DNA from: Solirubrobacteraceae bacterium
GTDB taxonomy: Bacteria > Actinomycetota > Thermoleophilia > Solirubrobacterales > Solirubrobacteraceae
Assembly (NCBI GenBank): GCA_016463765.1
Contig: JAEMQS010000011.1
Location: 1-64,000, forward strand
Direction: 5' to 3'
DNA: 64,000 nucleotides
The notes below the pieces were generated by a model. That model had not been told where the DNA came from and did not search any database. It was given only the letters and a program-made list of their open reading frames with translations. This document shows, piece by piece, positions 45,583-52,891 of this stretch (position 1 is its first letter; each line of letters opens with the position of its first letter). A program made the position numbers and the translations under genes.

Positions 45583-46812
45583 TCAGGCGTCGCCGAGCCA
45601 GCCGCACAGCGCCGCACCGACATCGGGGTGCGACAGGAGCGTCCAGTGATGCGCGCCGTCGAGATGACGGTGGTGCGCGGGGTCCGTCGCGAGCGCCTCG
45701 GCCGGCCGGGGTCCGGCGGCGCTGCGTTCGTGCACGAGGACGTCACCGACGATGCGGCCGAGCGGGTGGTCGCGGTCGGCGGTCACGCAGGCGCTGACGA
45801 CGTGGACGACGACGCCGGGCGGCGGCAGCACGACCGTGCGGCGGTCGCGCAGCGGCTCGTCGGGGTCGTGGCCGTCCCAGTCCTCCTGGGCGACCGCGCC
45901 GTAGCGCAGGTCCTTGATACCGACGCTGCGGGCGTTGACCATCTCGCCCCACGGCCGGGTCTCGGGGACGGCGCGCAGCGTGTGCCCGAGGAGGTTCGCG
46001 CCACGCTCCAGGGGCGCCCCGGCGTGCGGGGAGCCGAGGCAGACGACGTGCTTCGTGCGGGTCAGCCACGCGTCCGCGTCGCGCGCGGCGACGTGGCAGG
46101 CGGCGCGGGCGACGAGGCCGCCCATCGAGTGCCCGACGATCGCGAGCTCGTCGACGCGGACGGGCCAGTGCTCGACGAGCGCCTCGAGCAGCGCCGACAG
46201 GTCCCGCCCGTTGTCGCTGATGCGGCGGCCAGTGTTGTACCGGAGGTAGACCGGCGTGACCCCGAGCTCGTCGCGCAGCAGGTCGCCGTAGACGATGCGC
46301 TCCTCGCCCTCGCGGCCGAAGGGGTCGAGCCGCCACACGTCCTCGTTGCCGCCGAGGCCGTGGACGAAGACCACGACGCGGTGCGCGGCGTCGGGGTAGG
46401 CGCGGGCCAGCGCGCCCGCGTCGGCATCGACGGGGTGGCCGCCGGCGCGCAGCTGCATCGGGACGGCGAGTTTGCTCCCCTCGGCCACGAGCCGGTCACC
46501 GGCCGCCGCGTTCAGGGCGCCGAGCGCGAGCGCGCCGCCGACGCTGTCGGCCAGCGAGGGCGCGTCGGGCTGCGTGCGCAGGGCGGCGAGGGCGCCGGCG
46601 CCGCGGGGCGCATGCCGCAGGCCGGTCTTCACCCCGCCGTACGCGAGCGCGGAGATCGCGTCGTGGGCGACCTGGACCGGTGCGGCGGTGGGCCCGAGGC
46701 GGCGGAACACGCGACCCGAGATCGCCAGGTGCGTGTCCTTGATGGCGCTGCCGAAGGACCCGAGGGCCCGGCCCGCGAGGTCACTGCTCTCATGGATCTC
46801 GTCGGCGTGCAT
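45583..46812 (-). CDS. Lipase-like alpha/beta hydrolase (PGAP1/esterase type)
   Basis: A 409-aa protein: an N-terminal helical stretch (1-130, no signal peptide) and then a hydrolase core with oxyanion loop FVHGLGGNEDVWR near 148, nucleophile IVGHSMGGLVARA near 225, acid region in the 340s and His in DGAHHWTLLSHPDV near 390. Resembles triacylglycerol-lipase/PGAP1-like esterases. It lies upstream of the CocE-type gene in the same direction. Substrate unknown. Confidence 0.8.
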   Translation of the reverse strand: MHADEIHESSDLAGRALGSFGSAIKDTHLAISGRVFRRLGPTAAPVQVAHDAISALAYGGVKTGLRHAPRGAGALAALRTQPDAPSLADSVGGALALGALNAAAGDRLVAEGSKLAVPMQLRAGGHPVDADAGALARAYPDAAHRVVVFVHGLGGNEDVWRLDPFGREGEERIVYGDLLRDELGVTPVYLRYNTGRRISDNGRDLSALLEALVEHWPVRVDELAIVGHSMGGLVARAACHVAARDADAWLTRTKHVVCLGSPHAGAPLERGANLLGHTLRAVPETRPWGEMVNARSVGIKDLRYGAVAQEDWDGHDPDEPLRDRRTVVLPPPGVVVHVVSACVTADRDHPLGRIVGDVLVHERSAAGPRPAEALATDPAHHRHLDGAHHWTLLSHPDVGAALCGWLGDA

Positions 46813-46868
46813 GGCGGTCTGCTGCAGGCTACTCCTGCGGGCAAGCGTCGCGGCAGGCGCCAGCAGGC

Positions 46869-47162
46869 CTACTTCAGCTTCCAGGCGACGTTGCCCTCGT
46901 CGTCCTTCTGCGTGACGACGATCGTCGCCTCATTGCCCTCGGGGTCCGTCGCGGTGCAGTTGAAGGTGTCGCCCTTCTTGATCTCGACGTCATCCGGGCA
47001 GGAGACCTTCGCACCGGTGCCGACCTGCGCGTCGAGGCCCTTGGTGATCTCGGTCTCGGCCTTGTCGGTGTTCAGCATGGTGGTGCCGCACCCGGCGAAG
47101 CCGGTGGCTGCGAGCGCCAGGGCCGTGATCGTGCCGGCGGCGCGGAGGGAAACGGCGGACAT
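46869..47162 (-). CDS. DUF4333 lipoprotein
   Basis: A 97-aa lipoprotein: signal peptide with lipobox TGFAGC (Cys25), then a DUF4333 domain (VSCPDDVEIKKGDTFNC with two cysteines likely disulphide-bonded, ending GNVAWKL). Common in actinobacterial envelopes; function unknown. ATG 47162 is the only start that places the signal peptide correctly. This is the last gene of clear chromosomal style before GC drops. Confidence 0.85.
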   Translation of the reverse strand: MSAVSLRAAGTITALALAATGFAGCGTTMLNTDKAETEITKGLDAQVGTGAKVSCPDDVEIKKGDTFNCTATDPEGNEATIVVTQKDDEGNVAWKLK

Positions 47163-47382
47163 GGGGCGGCTCCAGGGGGCAGCGGAATGAGGGCGGGCGC
47201 CCTCCCTGCTGTGCGTAGTCGCCTCAGGCCCGCGCCGCTTGAGCCGCGCCAGGCGGCGATCCCCCGGCGCGCGGCGGCCGACGCCGGAAGTACGCCTGAT
47301 CGACGCATGCTGGAACGGAAGGGTCAGCACACGCCTGCAGAGGCTATCCCGGGCGCTTGCGGATTTGCCCGACGAGAGCGAC

Positions 47383-47622
47383 GTGCTACCGCCGCCCGCG
47401 GCCGTGCTTCGCCAACAAGGCTGGGCTACCCGAACGATCATCGATGTTCTCGCCACCACGGGCGATGACATGACGCCCGAGCAGATTCGGCAGGCCATTC
47501 AGTCGAAGTCCGGCGTGCTTCTCGGTCAGTCCACCATCATGGCGGCGCTCCGGAAGAGTAGGGCCGCTAAGCGTGGAGACATAGTCCGCGTTCGCCCGTC
47601 CTACTACCGGTACGCGGCATAG
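47383..47622 (+). CDS. Small winged-helix-like protein, start uncertain
   Basis: A 79-aa reading from GTG 47383; the same frame is open upstream to TTG 47365 and 47239 but reads poorly before about 47360. The segment TPEQIRQAIQSKSGVLLGQSTIMAALRKSRAAKRGDIVRVRPSYYRYA looks like a helix-turn-helix plus wing with an Arg/Tyr tail, as in regulatory modules of accessory regions. No ribosome site is strong. It marks the left part of the lower-GC accessory segment. Could be a remnant of a larger regulator. Confidence 0.45.
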   Translation: MLPPPAAVLRQQGWATRTIIDVLATTGDDMTPEQIRQAIQSKSGVLLGQSTIMAALRKSRAAKRGDIVRVRPSYYRYAA

Positions 47623-47943
47623 GTTCGATCGGTCGCGCCTCGATATCCGAGAACCGAGACCGACGCGTTGGCGACCTCGGCGAGCCCGTGCTCGCGGCAC
47701 CGTCACTTCCGCGTCAGCTAGTCGATTGCTAACTCGCAACACCTCCGTCTGGTCCGGATGCGGAAAGCGGAGCGTTCCTTGGAATAGACTTGCTGTAGTG
47801 GTCGGACCGAGCAAAACACCTGCAAGCAAGCCATAAACTCGCGCTCTGAGGGCTCGCCACATGCCTAACGTGGAACGCAAAACTTGCGTTCCTAACTCAT
47901 AATCGGCTAGGCTTTTCGCAATCGAGCAGAAAGGCCATCCACC
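47623..47943. other. 321-bp gap: promoter region for the ParB-like operon
   Basis: No convincing gene on either strand. GC is lower than to the left. It holds one perfect inverted repeat (47872-47892), a CATAAT -10-like hexamer at 47898 and an AAAGG ribosome site at 47930. No direct repeat or attachment site was recognised. Confidence 0.5.
47872..47892. promoter_or_regulatory. Perfect palindrome upstream of parB-like genes
   Basis: Nine-base arms GGAACGCAA / TTGCGTTCC with a 3-nt centre (AAC), 51 bp before the ATG at 47944 and just before a CATAAT -10-like hexamer. Placed as an operator or a ParB-type binding site. Confidence 0.6.
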
Positions 47944-48996
47944 ATGGCACCCCGCAACTCCCGCACGACCCACCCAGCCGTCTCCCAGCAGATCGAGCAG
48001 ATGCTCAATGCGCGCAACATCGCGTTCGACTTCGAAGCGAACGTCCAGATCGCCGAGATCCGCGACGCCGAGGGCAACCAGGTGCGCCTCACGGAGCACC
48101 GAGCCCCGAAAGACCAGGTGGCGAAGTACTCCGTGGCGATGAAGCACGGCGCGACCTTCCCGGCGATCGTGCTCAACGACCGCCTGGAGAGGATCGACGG
48201 CAACACACGCCTCGAGGCCCGGATCAAGAACGGCGACGAAACGATCCCGGCCTACATCTGCCACGGGCTCACGCCGCTTCAGGCACGTTCGCTGTCAGTC
48301 GAACTCAACCAGTCCAACGGTCTTGCGATGACGGAGGAGGAGATCCGGCGCTTCGTCGACGGCGCCGTCGAAGAGGGTCAGACCGCGGACCTCAAGACGC
48401 TGTCCCGCATGACGGGCGTTGGGGACTCCAAGATCGCCCGTTGGGTCGCCGAGACCCAGTTCAAGGCGCGCGCGGAGCGTGAAGGCGTGGACGAGAGGCA
48501 GGTCAACGCGCTCCCGGCGAGCACCCGGGCCGCGCTTCAGGCGACACGCCTGGCGGCCGTGTTCCGCGCTCTGACCGAGCTTGCCGCCGACGCCCGCATG
48601 AAGGTCTCGGAAGTCAAGAAGTTGGTGGCCCGAGCAAACGCCGCCTCCTCGGAATCGGAGGCGCTGGCCATCGTTGCCTCCGAGCGTGAGCTCCGGGCTG
48701 ACGAGATCCGAGCAGTGGCCTCGGGCTTCAGCCCGAGAGACGATCGGTCCTCGAAGGGCTCGGCTCAGCACATCGGCGGCCTCATGCGGTTCAACGTCGA
48801 CGCCCTTCTCGACGTGGCCCCGGAGAAGCAGTTCGAGACGTTCAGCCGCATGAAGAACCTCCGCGACCGCCTCGATCAGGTGGTATCCCGAGCCGAGCAG
48901 GAGTGGGACCTGACTCCGCCGGCTGATGAGGAGCAGTCCGAGACTGCGGACCAGACCAACGAGCCCGAGGCTGCGCCCGCAGCCGTCGCCGGCTAG
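47944..48996 (+). CDS. ParB-like (ParB/Srx fold) protein 1
   Basis: A 350-aa protein with a ParB N-terminal nuclease/CTPase-like domain: PAIVLNDRLERIDGNTRLEARIKNG near 73-100 is the conserved loop, preceded by APKDQVAKYSVAMKHG. A central helix-turn-helix-like segment follows (LKTLSRMTGVGDSKIARWVAE near 155-175). The acidic tail is variable. Mobile-element ParB-fold proteins serve partition, regulation or nuclease roles. First of three ParB-fold genes in a row; 10 bp precede the next. AAAGG ribosome site. No ParA is seen. Confidence 0.75.
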   Translation: MAPRNSRTTHPAVSQQIEQMLNARNIAFDFEANVQIAEIRDAEGNQVRLTEHRAPKDQVAKYSVAMKHGATFPAIVLNDRLERIDGNTRLEARIKNGDETIPAYICHGLTPLQARSLSVELNQSNGLAMTEEEIRRFVDGAVEEGQTADLKTLSRMTGVGDSKIARWVAETQFKARAEREGVDERQVNALPASTRAALQATRLAAVFRALTELAADARMKVSEVKKLVARANAASSESEALAIVASERELRADEIRAVASGFSPRDDRSSKGSAQHIGGLMRFNVDALLDVAPEKQFETFSRMKNLRDRLDQVVSRAEQEWDLTPPADEEQSETADQTNEPEAAPAAVAG

Positions 48997-49006
48997 CGCG
49001 TGCATC

Positions 49007-50008
49007 ATGTCGCGCTCAGGTTCAGAAGCCATGTCGCGGGAACACCCGGCGACCTCCCGTCAGGTTGAGACGAAGCTGGCCTCCCGACACATCCAGTTCG
49101 AGTTCGAGCCGAACCTCCAGATCGATGTGATTCGCGATGTCGAGGGCAACCAGGTGCGCCTCGGGGCACACAGGGCACCGAAGGAGATGGTGGATCGCTA
49201 CGCGGAACAGATGAAGGCCGGGGCCATTTTCCCCGCGATCGTCGTCAACGATCGGTACGAGCTGATCGACGGCAATACCCGGACAGCGGCTGCTCGGCGC
49301 AACGGCAAGACCACCATCGCGACGTACGTCTGCGCGAATCTGTCGTCCCTGGAGGCGCGCTCACTATCTGTCGATCTCAATCAGTCTCACGGCCTTTCGA
49401 TGACCACCGAGGAGCTTCGGACCTTCGTCGTGGGTGCCGTCGAAGAGGGGCAGGTGCTCGACGCCAACGCCCTGGCCCGTATGACCGGTGTCAAGGCCTC
49501 AACCTTGGCGCGGTGGGTGGCAGCCAAACATTTCGAGACCCGAGCAAGCCGGGAAGAGATCGTGCCCGAGCGTTTTGCTGACCTCTCGGACAGCTCGCGG
49601 GCGGCCCTCCAAGCCGCCAAGCTCCGCTCGGTCTTTGCGGATGCAACCGCGCTGGCCATCGACGCCAAGGTGCCGTCGACGGAACTCAAGTCCATCGTCG
49701 CCGAGGCCAACGCAGCGTCGTCGGAGGTCGAGGCCCAAGCTGTGGTGACACGCGCTCGAGAAGCCCGGGTCGACGACATTCGGGCATACGCGTCTGGCTT
49801 CAAGGGTGCCAGGCGAGGCGGAACGAGTGCCGCCCTACACATTGGGGGGCTTCTTCGCTTCGAGGTGACCGACCTGCTCGATGTCCCGCCGGATCGGCAG
49901 GGAGAGACATTCAAGAGGATGAGCTTGCTGCGACGCAGGCTTGAAGAGGCGCTCACCCGCGCTCGCACGGAGTGGCAGCTCGCCGACGGTCTGACGGAAG
50001 GAAACTGA
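49007..50008 (+). CDS. ParB-like protein 2, paralogue of protein 1
   Basis: A 333-aa protein clearly homologous to its neighbour along its length: RDVEGNQVRLGAHRAPKEMVDRY, then PAIVVNDRYELIDGNTRTAAARRNGK, then LARMTGVKASTLARWVAAKHFE and the shared C-terminal HIGGLLRFEVTDLLDVPPDRQGETFKRM. The conserved loop IDGNTR is intact. Start is uncertain: ATG 49007 or 49031, neither with a strong ribosome site. Gene duplication within the element is evident. Confidence 0.75.
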   Translation: MSRSGSEAMSREHPATSRQVETKLASRHIQFEFEPNLQIDVIRDVEGNQVRLGAHRAPKEMVDRYAEQMKAGAIFPAIVVNDRYELIDGNTRTAAARRNGKTTIATYVCANLSSLEARSLSVDLNQSHGLSMTTEELRTFVVGAVEEGQVLDANALARMTGVKASTLARWVAAKHFETRASREEIVPERFADLSDSSRAALQAAKLRSVFADATALAIDAKVPSTELKSIVAEANAASSEVEAQAVVTRAREARVDDIRAYASGFKGARRGGTSAALHIGGLLRFEVTDLLDVPPDRQGETFKRMSLLRRRLEEALTRARTEWQLADGLTEGN

Positions 50009-50009
50009 C

Positions 50010-51191
50010 ATGGCAACACCGGCAGCCGCCGCGACCCCGCAGCCCGAGGAGCTTCCGGCCGACAATGCCGCGCGGCTCGCGATCTTCGATGCACTGTTCA
50101 GTCCAAGCGAACCGGACAGTGATACGCCCCCGTCGGCGGTGACCGAGAACGAGTTGTTTGATCGGGTCATCGGACGCCTCCGCGTACTGGTTCCACGGGA
50201 GCTTCACCTGGCGGGTGAACGCGAGTACCTCCGCGAGAAGCTTCTGGCGTGCGCGGACGCCGGGCTACTCTCGTTGGGCTCCTTTGAGGGCGAATCCATC
50301 GTCGCCCTGACCGGGGTGCTTCCGTCGATTCGCTACCCAGACGGCGTGGTCCGCGAGTACACACCCGGCCTGGAGGCTGCGCGAGAGCGACTAGACCGTG
50401 ACAACACGCGACTGCGTGCGGCGCAGTTTGACGCGCGTGCTCTCATCCCGAGCTGCAGCGACAACCCCGAAAGCCCGGAGTTCCAGGCGCTGCTCGCCTC
50501 GATGCGCGAACACGGCTTCCTGCGGCAATTCTGGGTCGCTGAACAGGAGGACGGAGTCGTCGTGGATGGGCGCGCGCGTGTGAAGGCGGCCGCCATCCTC
50601 GGCATCAACGTCGAACGCGTCAAGTACACCACTGACCGAGACGAGAGCTTCGCGCAGCGCCGAGACACCCCGCTGAACCGCGTGATGCTGGCGATCCAAG
50701 CCAACTACAGCCGCTTGCGTCCGGAAACGATCACAGAGGTCCACAACGCGGTTGCCCAAATCACCGACCGGCCGTGGGAAGAGACCGCCGACGACCTCAC
50801 GCTGACGTCCGAGTGGCGACGGGCCAAGCCTCCGAAGTACAAGGCGCAGTTCGAGGTCAAGAAGGTGCCGTTCCGCTCGGGGGAACCATCGAAGGTCCAA
50901 GTCACCCCGGACAGGAAGGTGATGGTGCGCTCGCTCGTCGAGGCCGGGGGCCTGTCCAACTACAAGGTCGGTAATCTCGCGCCCTACGTGACCTTTGAGA
51001 AGGCGCGGAGTGCGCATAGCTCTGGGCAGCCGGCAATCTTCGCCCAAGCGAGTGACCTGATCTCTGGCATCGCCGCCATGCAGCGAGAGCGCGAGGCAGC
51101 GAAGCGAAAGTTCGAGCCTGAGTGGGACGCCATTCGTGCCTGGCTGATCAAAACCTACGGAGCTGACGAGGGGTCAGCCACAGCCGGCTGA
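50010..51191 (+). CDS. ParB-like protein 3 (divergent)
   Basis: A 393-aa protein beginning 1 bp after the previous stop. Residues 150-200 hold a ParB/Srx-like core: FQALLASMREHGFLRQFWVAEQ then VVVDGRARVKAAAILGI, the DGR loop replacing DGN. The N-terminal 100 residues are unlike proteins 1 and 2 and may be an additional domain; the C-terminal half contains a helical DNA-binding-like region (LTLTSEWRRAKPPKY). Probably works with the two upstream proteins; exact function unknown. Confidence 0.6.
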   Translation: MATPAAAATPQPEELPADNAARLAIFDALFSPSEPDSDTPPSAVTENELFDRVIGRLRVLVPRELHLAGEREYLREKLLACADAGLLSLGSFEGESIVALTGVLPSIRYPDGVVREYTPGLEAARERLDRDNTRLRAAQFDARALIPSCSDNPESPEFQALLASMREHGFLRQFWVAEQEDGVVVDGRARVKAAAILGINVERVKYTTDRDESFAQRRDTPLNRVMLAIQANYSRLRPETITEVHNAVAQITDRPWEETADDLTLTSEWRRAKPPKYKAQFEVKKVPFRSGEPSKVQVTPDRKVMVRSLVEAGGLSNYKVGNLAPYVTFEKARSAHSSGQPAIFAQASDLISGIAAMQREREAAKRKFEPEWDAIRAWLIKTYGADEGSATAG

Positions 51192-51263
51192 CAACCTTTT
51201 CCCTGCACCCGGGGCGCCCCGACCAGGTCGCCTCGGGGGTGCCGCATCCACGTATAGGGTTCA

Positions 51264-52580
51264 GTGGATGATCCGCCGGACCCAGCCGTGATCGGCGACA
51301 TCGTTCCGCGGTCGCCGACTGATCGCCTCGTCCGCGACTTCACCAAGAAGGACAAGGAGCGCGAGTTCGACGCAGAGCTCGTGTCACAGGTCGTTGGAAT
51401 GAGCCGCGCATTCATTGCGCGAGCGCTTGGCCGTCCGAACACTCGGCCCAAGACATACACGCTGAGGGACGTTCTCGACCTGCTCGATGTCGACGGCTTT
51501 CAGGAGACCTTCGTTCCGCGGAGCAAGATTCCGAAGTATCTGCTCGAGGACTCTCTCGCCCCGCCTAGCGAGCTCCCCGCCCTTCGCCAGTCGACGCGCA
51601 CGATCGGCGACGTCGAGCTCCGTGTTGGGAACGCTCGCGACCTGCTGCCCCGCTTAGCCGCGGGCTCCGTCCAGTGCGTCACCACGTCATCTCCGTACTG
51701 GGGCATGCGGGTTTACGAGAATGAGCGCAGCGTCACATGGGCAGACGGTGAGACGTGCCCCTACGGCTTCGAGCAAACGCCCGAGGGATTCATCCGCCAC
51801 ACCATCGAGCTGCTGGTTCTACTCAAACCCGCCATCACCAAGACCGGCTCAGTGTGGTGGAACATCATGGATACGTACAACACTCGGACGCCGATTCGCG
51901 GCAACGCCCGCGAGCGCCTGGACGCCATGGGTGAGAAGCCAGGGAGTCGGAAGGGATGGACAGAGCACGCCGCATGCCGGCACAGCGCCGGCCACATGTA
52001 CTTGGATGACACGGAGCTGAGTTCGGTTCCGCCGCGAATCGCGGAGCGCGCCTCTCGTGTGGGGTACAAGCTCAAGAGTTTCATTACGTGGCGCAAGCAC
52101 ACTTCGCCACCAGAGCCAGTCAAGAGCCGAGTATCCCGACAAGCGGAGTATGTCCTCCACCTCTCTGTCAACCGGACTCCATTCTTCGACAAGGCCGCAT
52201 GGCTGAAGCTGGAGTCGAGACTGGGCGGGCCCAACATGCTGCGCGAGTCAGCCGAACGCATCACAGACGTCTGGTATCTCCCGACGGCCAGCGGCAAGAA
52301 CGGCCACGGCGCGGAGTTTCCTCTCGCACTCGCCGGGCGTTGCATCGCGTTGACAACCAAGCCCGGCGAGCTGGTTCTCGATCCGTTCGTCGGCTCTGGG
52401 ACAACCGCGGTTGCAGCCGTCGAACTCGGACGGCCCTGCATCGGCTTCGACATCAGCGAGGCCTACATCGAGGTTGCCGAGAGTCGAGTCCGGTCCGCCA
52501 CCCATCAGCCGCAGCTCGACGAAGGCTCCGACGATGTCGGAGCACAGCTGTCGGCGAGGAAACCTGCCGCCACCGGGTAG
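51264..52580 (+). CDS. DNA methyltransferase, beta-class amino-methyltransferase, orphan
   Basis: A 438-aa enzyme that methylates adenine N6 or cytosine N4. Motif IV is CVTTSSPYWGMR near 139-147 (SSPYW) and motif I VLDPFVGSGTTAVAA near 372-386, so the order IV-then-I is beta-class. The N-terminal 90 residues (VPRSPTDRLVRDFTKKDKEREFDAELVSQ) look like an added DNA-binding domain. GTG 51264 is the probable start: a -10-like TATAGG at 51253 ends 6 bp before it, which suggests a leaderless message. No restriction enzyme is adjacent. SPPYW-type enzymes often make N4-methylcytosine, so specificity is open. Confidence 0.78.
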   Translation: MDDPPDPAVIGDIVPRSPTDRLVRDFTKKDKEREFDAELVSQVVGMSRAFIARALGRPNTRPKTYTLRDVLDLLDVDGFQETFVPRSKIPKYLLEDSLAPPSELPALRQSTRTIGDVELRVGNARDLLPRLAAGSVQCVTTSSPYWGMRVYENERSVTWADGETCPYGFEQTPEGFIRHTIELLVLLKPAITKTGSVWWNIMDTYNTRTPIRGNARERLDAMGEKPGSRKGWTEHAACRHSAGHMYLDDTELSSVPPRIAERASRVGYKLKSFITWRKHTSPPEPVKSRVSRQAEYVLHLSVNRTPFFDKAAWLKLESRLGGPNMLRESAERITDVWYLPTASGKNGHGAEFPLALAGRCIALTTKPGELVLDPFVGSGTTAVAAVELGRPCIGFDISEAYIEVAESRVRSATHQPQLDEGSDDVGAQLSARKPAATG

Positions 52581-52611
52581 CTCGCTTTGCGCGTGGCGGG
52601 ACTGCATATGG

Positions 52612-52659
52612 ATGCGCCCGGCACGTGAAAACGCCTCTCTCCGGGTCCGTAAGGAGTGA
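52612..52659 (+). other. Possible leader ORF of 15 codons
   Basis: ATG 52612 encodes MRPARENASLRVRKE and stops at TGA 52657-52659, exactly at the left arm of hairpin A. A second overlapping frame from GTG 52656 to TAA 52709 spans the start of the membrane peptide. Translation is unproven. Confidence 0.3.
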
Positions 52660-52692
52660 GCAGGACGAAGCCTGCTCCTCGAACTCAGGAGG
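52658..52692 (+). promoter_or_regulatory. Two alternative hairpins that can cover a ribosome site
   Basis: Hairpin A: GAGCAGG (52658-52664) with CCTGCTC (52671-52677). Hairpin B: CTCCT (52675-52679) with AGGAG (52687-52691), which is the Shine-Dalgarno of the peptide at 52700. The arms overlap, so A and B exclude each other, as in attenuator or translation-control leaders. Confidence 0.45.
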
Positions 52693-52699
52693 CAACGCG

Positions 52700-52777
52700 A
52701 TGGAAGTAATCCTCGTCGTGTTGGCGACGCTGCACTTGATCACATCACTTGCAGCGCTACGCCGTCGGTGCTCGTAG
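52700..52777 (+). CDS. 25-aa hydrophobic membrane peptide
   Basis: A very small ORF with a near-perfect Shine-Dalgarno (AGGAGG, 7 bp before ATG). The peptide has one membrane-spanning segment (VILVVLATLHLITSLAAL) and ends with three Arg and a Cys. It looks like small membrane toxins or modulators of type I systems in shape only. A strong terminator follows 7 bp after its stop, so leader and peptide form a separate unit. Confidence 0.5.
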   Translation: MEVILVVLATLHLITSLAALRRRCS

Positions 52778-52784
52778 AACGAAG

Positions 52785-52812
52785 CAGGGCGCGCTCTCGC
52801 GAGCGCGCCCTG
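52785..52812. terminator. Strong terminator
   Basis: Twelve-base perfect stem CAGGGCGCGCTC / GAGCGCGCCCTG with loop TCGC, between the peptide ORF and the convergent SGNH hydrolase gene. Confidence 0.75.
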
Positions 52813-52891
52813 ACTAGTTCCGTCGGGTCTTGAGTGGCCGACTCCTGCCTGTCCCCAACACAGAGATCCGCCCGTCGCCCCAGCTCGCTCG

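Noticed and set aside
47163..47498. Longer start for the DUF4333 lipoprotein
   Set aside because: The signal peptide and lipobox begin at ATG 47162; upstream codons are not protein-like.
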